Source: an uncultured Lachnospiraceae bacterium (lineage in GTDB: Bacteria > Bacillota > Clostridia > Lachnospirales > Lachnospiraceae). Taken from it: a stretch of DNA of 9,396 nt. Shown piece by piece: positions 5,125 to 9,396 of the stretch (positions are counted from its first letter, which is position 1; each line of letters starts with the position of its first letter). The stretch covers positions 1 to 9,396 of the forward strand of contig CAMWMO010000022.1 in assembly GCA_947175305.1 (NCBI GenBank), written 5' to 3'. The translations under genes and the position numbers were made by a program. The notes below the pieces were generated by a model. That model saw nothing but the letters and a program-made list of their open reading frames with translations, ran no database searches and was not told the origin of the DNA.

Positions 5125-7164
5125 TTATTTGTTCAGGTCAAGTTCGATGTCGCCTGCGAATACCTGATCCTCTTTACCAAGAGCGCCCGGAATGATGGTG
5201 AAGGTATTGGAGATACCATCCTGTGCATCATTGAACGGAAGCTTGGATACGGAAGATAAGGAAGCAACCGCACCATGAGTATCACGGCCGTGCATCGGAT
5301 TAGCACCGGGTGCGAAAGGCTGGCCTTTCTTACGTCCGTCGGGTGTGTTACCTGTAGCCTTACCGTAGGTTACATTGGAAGTAATGGTAAGGATAGAGGT
5401 TGTAGGTACACCGTTTCTGTAGGTGTGGTGTCTTCTGATCGCTGTCATGAACTTGTGAACGATCTCCTGAGCGATCTCATCTACGCGGTCGTCATCGTTA
5501 CCATATTTCGGGAAGTCGCCGGTGGTCTTAAAGTCAACGATGATGCCGTCCTCGTCTCTGATGGGCTCAACCTTCGCATACTTGATAGCGGAGAGGGAAT
5601 CGGCCACGATGGAGAGACCTGCAACACCTGTTGCGAAGTAACGCTTAACATCTCTGTCATGAAGAGCCATCTCTGCTCTCTCATAGCAGTATTTGTCATG
5701 CATATAGTGAATGATGTTCAATGTATTTACATACACGTCTGCCTGCCACTCAAGCATGTCGATGAACTTATCCATTACATCGTCGTAATCCAGAACATCG
5801 CCGCTAACAGGACGGTACTTAGGACCAACCTGCTTCTTGGTAACTTCGTCAACACCGCCGTTTAAAGCGTACAGCAGGCACTTGGCAACGTTTGCACGTG
5901 CGCCGAAGAACTGCATCTCCTTACCGATAACCATAGAGGATACGCAGCATGCGATGCCGTAGTCATCACCGTGAGTCACTCTCATCAGATCGTCGTTCTC
6001 ATACTGGATAGAAGAGGTCTGGATGGACATCTTTGCGCAGTATTTCTTCCAGGTCTCAGGAAGTCTGGTAGACCAGAGAACTGTCAGGTTCGGCTCGGGA
6101 GAAGGACCTAAGTTGGTCAGTGTGTGCAGATAACGGAAGCTCATCTTGGTTACCATGTGACGACCGTCAACACCAACACCGCCGAGGGACTCTGTTACCC
6201 ATACCGGATCGCCTGCGAAGATCTGGTTGTACTCAGGTGTACGTGCGAACTTCACGCATCTTAACTTCATGATGAAGTGATCAACGAACTCCTGAATCTG
6301 CTGCTCTGTGAATGTGCCGTTAGCAAGATCTCTCTCTGCGTAGATATCAAGGAATGTAGAAGTACGGCCAAGAGACATTGCAGCACCGTTCTGCTCTTTA
6401 ACGGAGCAAAGATATCCGAAGTAAGTAGCCTGGATAGCTTCCTGTACGTTAGAAGCGGGCTTGGAGATATCGCAGCCGTAGGAAGCAGCCATCTCCTTCA
6501 TCAGCTTCAGAGCTACCATCTGCTCGGAGATCTCCTCGCGAAGACGGATCACATCGTCTGTCATAACACGTCCGGTGGAATCCTTCTGTGCCTGTTTGTC
6601 CTCGATCAGTCTGTCAATACCGTACAGAGCCACACGTCTGTAGTCACCGATGATACGGCCGCGGCCATAAGCATCCGGAAGACCTGTAATGATGTGGGAA
6701 GAACGGCAAGCTCTCATCTCAGCATTGTATGCATCGAAGCAGCCTGCGTTATGTGTCTTTCTGTGGGTGGAGAAGAACTCGCTGATCTCGGGATCTACCT
6801 CATAACCATTGTCAGAACAAGCTTTCTCAGCCATTCTGATACCGCCGTAAGGCTGTAAGGAACGCTTGAAAGGCTTGTCGGTCTGGAAACCTACGATGGT
6901 CTCCTTGCTCTTGTCCAGATAGCCGGGGCCGTGGGATGTGATAGTGGACACAACCTTGGTATCCATATCAAGAACGCCGCCTGCCTCACGCTCCTGCTTC
7001 TGTAAGTCAAGAACCTGTGCCCATAAATCCTTGGTGTTCTGTGTAGCCTCAGCTAAAAAGGACTCATCACCATCATAAGGATGATAGTTTCTCTGGATGA
7101 AGTCACGCACATTGACTTCTTTGTCCCATTTGCCGCCTACAAAATCTTTCCATTCTGGTCTCAT
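5125..7164 (-). CDS. pflB: Pyruvate formate-lyase core subunit lacking the glycyl radical domain
   Basis: 679 residues against about 740-760 for ordinary PflB. It catalyses pyruvate + CoA to acetyl-CoA + formate in the cytosol. The active-site pair is present as C406-C407 in IACCVSS, and other core motifs are present: [12 protein letters not shown] (318-329), [10 protein letters not shown] (483-492), TGNTPDGR (604-611) and [11 protein letters not shown] (618-628). The family sequence continues to ALGKED (661-666) and then changes to a short unrelated acidic tail ending ELDLNK. The DGY-to-SGYA radical domain is absent and is found instead in the separate gene at 4588-4827. This is a clean gene end, not a frameshift, because two other ribosome binding sites and a different gene intervene. 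Start: AGGAGGT 9 nt before ATG. A strong promoter lies at 7255-7226. Confidence 0.97.
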   Translation of the reverse strand: MRPEWKDFVGGKWDKEVNVRDFIQRNYHPYDGDESFLAEATQNTKDLWAQVLDLQKQEREAGGVLDMDTKVVSTITSHGPGYLDKSKETIVGFQTDKPFKRSLQPYGGIRMAEKACSDNGYEVDPEISEFFSTHRKTHNAGCFDAYNAEMRACRSSHIITGLPDAYGRGRIIGDYRRVALYGIDRLIEDKQAQKDSTGRVMTDDVIRLREEISEQMVALKLMKEMAASYGCDISKPASNVQEAIQATYFGYLCSVKEQNGAAMSLGRTSTFLDIYAERDLANGTFTEQQIQEFVDHFIMKLRCVKFARTPEYNQIFAGDPVWVTESLGGVGVDGRHMVTKMSFRYLHTLTNLGPSPEPNLTVLWSTRLPETWKKYCAKMSIQTSSIQYENDDLMRVTHGDDYGIACCVSSMVIGKEMQFFGARANVAKCLLYALNGGVDEVTKKQVGPKYRPVSGDVLDYDDVMDKFIDMLEWQADVYVNTLNIIHYMHDKYCYERAEMALHDRDVKRYFATGVAGLSIVADSLSAIKYAKVEPIRDEDGIIVDFKTTGDFPKYGNDDDRVDEIAQEIVHKFMTAIRRHHTYRNGVPTTSILTITSNVTYGKATGNTPDGRKKGQPFAPGANPMHGRDTHGAVASLSSVSKLPFNDAQDGISNTFTIIPGALGKEDQVFAGDIELDLNK

Positions 7165-7225
7165 TTTTGTACCAACCTCCTATTGAAATGTTTTGATAAT
7201 AAAGTAACCTAAACGTGGTAAGAAT

Positions 7226-7255
7226 ATTATATTCCATCTTCCGAATATCAGTCAA
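7226..7255 (-). promoter_or_regulatory. Promoter of the split PFL operon
   Basis: Minus-strand TTGACT (7255-7250), an 18-nt spacer and a perfect TATAAT (7231-7226). The predicted start is near 7219, leaving a leader of about 55 nt before pflB. Loose A/T-rich inverted repeats upstream (for example ATACA and TGTAT within 7279-7300) are too weak to name an operator. Confidence 0.8.
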
Positions 7256-7349
7256 GAAGACCTTTGTTCTTTTTCTCATACAAATTCCAAAAAATGTATT
7301 AAATTTTTGTGAAAATTGCACGGTGCTATGAACTCTAAAAGGGCATCGC

Positions 7350-7378
7350 TTGACGGAAATGGTACATTATTCTATAAT
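7350..7378 (+). promoter_or_regulatory. Promoter of the DUF1858 gene
   Basis: TTGACG (7350-7355), a 17-nt spacer and a perfect TATAAT (7373-7378), one of the best sigma-70/sigma-A matches in the window. The -35 elements of this promoter and the divergent PFL promoter are about 95 bp apart, so a regulator bound between them could affect both. Confidence 0.85.
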
Positions 7379-7435
7379 CGTATTGGCACAAAAAATAAGG
7401 ATATATTATAATAGAAAATATGGAGGTACAGAATC

Positions 7436-7627
7436 ATGGCAGATATTACAAAGGAAACCACAATAGGAGAGGCACTGCAGATCAATCCGGATATTGCACC
7501 CGTGCTTTTGGAGATCGGGATGCACTGTCTCGGATGCCCTTCCGCACAGGGAGAGACGCTGGAAGAAGCGGCTATGGTGCACGGTATCGAGGTGGATGCG
7601 CTGATGACCAAGATTGCGGCTGTGTAA
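7436..7627 (+). CDS. DUF1858 small redox-motif protein
   Basis: 63 residues, a full-length single-domain DUF1858 protein. The features of the family are all present: an N-terminal segment [12 protein letters not shown], the Pro-containing [14 protein letters not shown], the CxxC pair C31/C34 in CLGC, and the signature [12 protein letters not shown] (39-50). The domain is related in sequence style to the N-terminal domain of ScdA/RIC iron-sulfur repair proteins, and some family members are annotated as hybrid-cluster-associated disulfide proteins. The exact function is not known. GGAGG (7422-7426) lies 9 nt before ATG. It is monocistronic between a strong promoter and a terminator, and divergent from the PFL operon, so a role in anaerobic redox metabolism is a fair inference. 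Confidence 0.88.
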   Translation: MADITKETTIGEALQINPDIAPVLLEIGMHCLGCPSAQGETLEEAAMVHGIEVDALMTKIAAV

Positions 7628-7652
7628 GGTCGTACAAGTTATAGAATTATTT

Positions 7653-7686
7653 AAGGCGGTGACGTTTGAATCACCGCCTTTTGCGT
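7653..7686 (+). terminator. Terminator after the DUF1858 gene
   Basis: AAGGCGGTGA (7653-7662) pairs perfectly with TCACCGCCTT (7671-7680) around an 8-nt loop. TTGCGTTTCGTTTG follows in the plus direction, an interrupted T-tract. On the minus strand the tail is AAATAATTC, so it may also weakly stop the convergent mecA transcript. Confidence 0.8.
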
Positions 7687-7704
7687 TTCGTTTGTTTCAA
7701 TATT

Positions 7705-8469
7705 TTATAATTTGGTCAACATCTCCAGTGCATTATCCTTAATAATAGGCTCACAGTGTTCTTCCAGATAAGCTTTGGTAGCCTGTGTGGTCTTTTCTGC
7801 TTTAGCATACTCTGAGATCAGATTGCAAAGACGGTTGTAGTTTGCAGCGTCTGTCTCGACAGGATCCAGAAGGAGCAGGTATGCACCGTTTGCCCCTTCT
7901 TTATAGAGTGAGCCCTTTCCCTGATAGGAGCCTGCTACATGGGCGAGTCTGGTCACTTCACGCAGGGAGCGGAAAGAGAAGAGACGGCTTGCCAGCTTGT
8001 CGTTATTGCTGCGGGCAGGCTGTGCATTGCCCTGGGCAGAGGTCTTTGCAGGATGATCGCCGTCCTCTGTGGTTCCCATCTTGCGCAGGAGATTCAGGAC
8101 TTCATCCGCGCTGTCGGCGAACGCTTCGATCAGAGCTGCGTTGTCCTCGTGATCCTCCGGGTCGAAGTCCTCATCGTGGACGGAAGGCGCAAACTTGGCA
8201 AAACGGGTATCCAGTTCCTCCGGATCCTCCACCTTGGTGACGATCAGGACGATGCACTCTGCATTTAAAGGGATCGCCTCGATCATAAGGGGGATATCCT
8301 CCGCCTCAAAGCCGCATTCGCAGGCGGCCTGCTGTATCAGCTCCCGGAAAAGGCTTTTAGCTTTTTCGGTGCCGTAAGCCAGCTCGCTGATTTTCAATTC
8401 TCTGTTTCGCAGATCCTCTCTGGTAAGGGTACAGCGGATCTGTTGTTCATTTACTTTTTCTATTTTCAT
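7705..8469 (-). CDS. mecA: Adaptor protein MecA (ClpC-dependent proteolysis)
   Basis: 254 residues, within the 220-260 range of MecA. Residues 1-95 are the substrate-binding N-terminal domain (MKIEKVNEQQIRCTL, ISELAYGTEKAKSLFREL, FEAEDIPLMIEAIP, KVEDPEELDTRF). An acidic then low-complexity linker follows at about 98-158 (EDFDPEDHED, KTSAQGNAQPARS). Residues 160-254 form the ClpC-binding C-terminal domain (FSFRSLREVTRLA, YLLLLDP, LEEHCEPIIKDNALEML). MecA delivers proteins to the ClpCP protease; in Bacillus subtilis its best-known target is the competence factor ComK. No ComK or other client is visible here. The ribosome binding site AAAGGAAG lies about 11 nt before ATG, a long spacing. The promoter carries a perfect dyad (8506-8524). 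Confidence 0.93.
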   Translation of the reverse strand: MKIEKVNEQQIRCTLTREDLRNRELKISELAYGTEKAKSLFRELIQQAACECGFEAEDIPLMIEAIPLNAECIVLIVTKVEDPEELDTRFAKFAPSVHDEDFDPEDHEDNAALIEAFADSADEVLNLLRKMGTTEDGDHPAKTSAQGNAQPARSNNDKLASRLFSFRSLREVTRLAHVAGSYQGKGSLYKEGANGAYLLLLDPVETDAANYNRLCNLISEYAKAEKTTQATKAYLEEHCEPIIKDNALEMLTKL

Positions 8470-8505
8470 ATTTTAATTCGCTTCCTTTATTTTAATATGC
8501 GTTCT

Positions 8506-8545
8506 GATTAAGTGTATCTTAATCCCAGACGTCGCTTTTCGTCAA
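8506..8545 (-). promoter_or_regulatory. mecA promoter with a perfect 19-bp dyad over the -10
   Basis: Minus-strand TTGACG (8545-8540), an 18-nt spacer and TAAGAT (8521-8516). GATTAAG (8506-8512), TGTAT and CTTAATC (8518-8524) form a perfect 7-bp inverted repeat with a 5-bp centre that covers the -10. A protein bound there would block transcription. The regulator is unknown. Confidence 0.55.
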
Positions 8546-8592
8546 TAGCGCGCGGAAAGTGTTTAAAAATTTTTAATAATTTTAGAAAATGC

Positions 8593-8622
8593 TTGCATAT
8601 ATTGTCAGATTATGGGTATAAT
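8593..8622 (+). promoter_or_regulatory. Promoter for the orphan transcript upstream of the last gene
   Basis: TTGCAT (8593-8598), an 18-nt spacer and a perfect TATAAT (8617-8622), predicting a start near 8629. It is divergent from mecA. No standard protein gene follows for over 500 bases, which points to an RNA product or a long leader. Confidence 0.6.
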
Positions 8623-8628
8623 CGTACT

Positions 8629-8815
8629 ACAAGATGTTCTCCGATAGTCCGCAGGGAAAGGAGGCATGCAAGGCGAAATAACATCTGTATCTTTGCGATA
8701 TCTGAGCGAAGATAGTCTTATGGGCGATGTGCCTGGTCAGAGTCATATCTTACTCTTCTCTACCACAAATATAATTCACAAGGAATGAGTAGGTTATACA
8801 GTTATTTTTTTATTT
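8629..8815 (+). ncRNA. Candidate structured RNA with mutually exclusive stems
   Basis: Family not recognised; the 3' end is uncertain. TATCTTTGC (8688-8696) pairs with GCGAAGATA (8706-8714) around a 9-nt loop. Outside it ACATC (8681-8685) can pair with GATGT (8726-8730), and AGGC (8671-8674) with GCCT (8731-8734). The first arm can instead pair with the 5' end: AGATGTT (8632-8638) with AACATCT (8680-8686), joined by CTCC (8639-8642) with GGAG (8660-8663). These folds exclude each other, as in a switch. A 40-codon frame (8666-8788) follows AAAGGAGG, but the 1-nt spacing is too short for normal initiation. A T-rich run at 8801-8815 could mark the end, although the hairpin before it is weak. A 6S-like regulatory RNA, a riboswitch-like leader or a small-peptide mRNA are all possible. 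Confidence 0.35.
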
Positions 8816-9043
8816 TATCTGCATGTCGGAGATATCTTCAGAACGATTTCCACCCTCATATATCATATGCTGTTAGTATATCACGGTTGAGTTATTTTAT
8901 TGTTTCTTTCTACTTCTTTTTGAAGGATGCAGCATGGGAGGGTCTGTGATCTGTTTTTTATCAAAGCGGTGGTACAGAAACGGTGATGGCGTCAGGAAGT
9001 TCCCGCTAACGAACGTCGGCGGCCGACAACGCATAAAAAAAGG
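8816..9043. other. Intergenic stretch with no recognised gene
   Basis: I see no credible protein gene here. ACCCTC (8851-8856) and ATGCTG (near 8868) can pair over a distance with CAGCAT (8930-8935) and GAGGGT (8938-8943). T6 follows shortly after (8952-8957), so this could be the true end of the transcript begun near 8629. GTCGG/CCGAC (9015-9027) is a further small hairpin. All of this is suggestive only. Confidence 0.3.
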
Positions 9044-9072
9044 ATGACTGAAAGGGAATAGTTTGATATAAT
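9044..9072 (+). promoter_or_regulatory. Extended -10 promoter of the last gene
   Basis: ATGACT (9044-9049, 4 of 6), a 17-nt spacer and TATAAT (9067-9072) preceded by TGA, giving an extended -10 (TGn). Transcription would start near 9079. The leader then contains a hairpin, GGCA/TGCC and GGGAA/TTCCC (9089-9114), with a 5-nt bulge and no T-run, so it is not a terminator. Confidence 0.75.
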
Positions 9073-9156
9073 CGTAGTGAACGCGGCGGGCAGGAGAGGG
9101 AAAACTTCCCTGCCTGGTCGACGTTTACTACAGACGGTCAAAAAGGAGCTGGACAA

Positions 9157-9396
9157 ATGAAAAAAGTGATTCCGGTGATAGTCGCGATCGTCCTTATTAT
9201 ATTGATTGCGGCAGCAGGATTTGGAGCGAAAGTGCTGGAAAAATATTCCTATTCCAAGGAAAGAGCGGATCTGACGGCGTATTTTGGCGTTGAGGGAAGC
9301 GATGATGTACCTATCATCCTTCAGGACGAGCGGATAGAAGAGCATGCGAAGATTTGGGATAACGTATGTTATTTTGATATGGCTACAGTGCATAAA
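9157..9396 (+). CDS. N-terminus of a membrane-anchored extracytoplasmic protein (partial)
   Basis: The first 80 residues of a gene that continues beyond the window. MKK is followed by a hydrophobic segment at about 4-24 (VIPVIVAIVLIILIAAAGF), a signal anchor or uncleaved signal peptide; no lipobox cysteine or clear cleavage site is seen. The rest (LEKYSYSKERADLTAYFGV, then DVPIILQDERIEEHAKI and YFDMATVHK) would lie outside the membrane. From memory this resembles the start of Lachnospiraceae proteins that carry a C-terminal glycoside hydrolase family 18 domain, but that domain is not in the window, so this is only a tentative idea. AAGGAG (9143-9148) lies 8 nt before ATG, and the gene has its own promoter at 9044-9072. 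Confidence 0.75.
   Translation, partial: MKKVIPVIVAIVLIILIAAAGFGAKVLEKYSYSKERADLTAYFGVEGSDDVPIILQDERIEEHAKIWDNVCYFDMATVHK

Noticed and set aside
5275..6858. Long plus-strand frames of 193-196 codons inside pflB
   Set aside because: They are antisense shadows of the highly conserved PFL core, with no ribosome binding site or recognisable domain.
8512..8715. Plus-strand 67-codon frame upstream of the last gene
   Set aside because: It spans the mecA promoter dyad and the promoter at 8593-8622, is rich in Arg from an unrelated frame, and has no ribosome binding site.
8933..9046. A 37-codon plus-strand frame beginning ATGGGAGGG
   Set aside because: The only upstream purine stretch is weak, the composition is not protein-like, and it runs through a hairpin region.
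8992..9393. Minus-strand frame of 133 codons at the right end
   Set aside because: It overlaps the plus-strand membrane-anchored gene and its promoter, its sequence is low-quality shadow (no domain), and it has no convincing start signals.
1..9396. CRISPR arrays, insertion sequences, prophage or attachment sites
   Set aside because: No regularly spaced repeats, transposase or integrase frames, or terminal inverted repeats with target duplications were seen.

Overview
The window looks like a chromosomal segment from an anaerobic, fermentative Firmicute of the class Clostridia, most likely family Lachnospiraceae. The reasons are the gdpP-rplI-dnaB order, strong AGGAGG-type ribosome binding sites, a clostridial 2[4Fe-4S] ferredoxin, a MecA adaptor, a DUF1858 protein and a pyruvate formate-lyase (PFL) locus. 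The assignment comes from reading gene content and protein sequence, not from a database search.

Layout. Positions 1-2408 (+) hold the C-terminal part of the cyclic-di-AMP phosphodiesterase GdpP, ribosomal protein L9 and the replicative helicase DnaB in a tight operon. Positions 2409-2638 are a highly structured leader or intergenic RNA. It ends in a strong intrinsic terminator only 22 nt before a MerR-type helix-turn-helix protein with a charged helical tail (2639-3292). Positions 3338-7164 (-) carry anaerobic energy metabolism. In transcription order these are a PFL core (7164-5125), two tiny genes (5045-4842 and 4827-4588), a terminator, the PFL-activating enzyme pflA (4419-3658) and a ferredoxin (3508-3338). 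Positions 7436-7627 (+) are a small CxxC DUF1858 gene divergent from the PFL operon. It converges on mecA (8469-7705, -). Positions 8470-9156 have no recognisable protein gene, but they hold a promoter followed by a foldable transcript and then a second promoter. Positions 9157-9396 are the start of a membrane-anchored protein that runs off the window.

The main discovery is that PFL is split. The 679-residue core keeps the Cys-Cys active site but ends just before the glycyl radical domain. That domain is encoded as a complete separate 79-residue gene with the RVSGYA radical loop. Between them lies a 67-residue gene whose first 30 residues align without gaps to the start of the radical subunit, but whose radical loop is replaced by a cysteine-bearing tail (C44, C47, C54). 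Each cistron has its own ribosome binding site, and compact hairpins separate the core cistron from the two small ones. This reads as a working two- or three-component enzyme rather than a frameshift. PflA would put the radical on the small subunit, which would then dock on the core. The ferredoxin next to pflA is a plausible electron donor.

Secondary points of interest are the structured RNA upstream of the MerR-like gene, the foldable RNA upstream of the last gene, a 19-bp perfect dyad on the mecA promoter, and a Rex-like dyad at the ferredoxin promoter.
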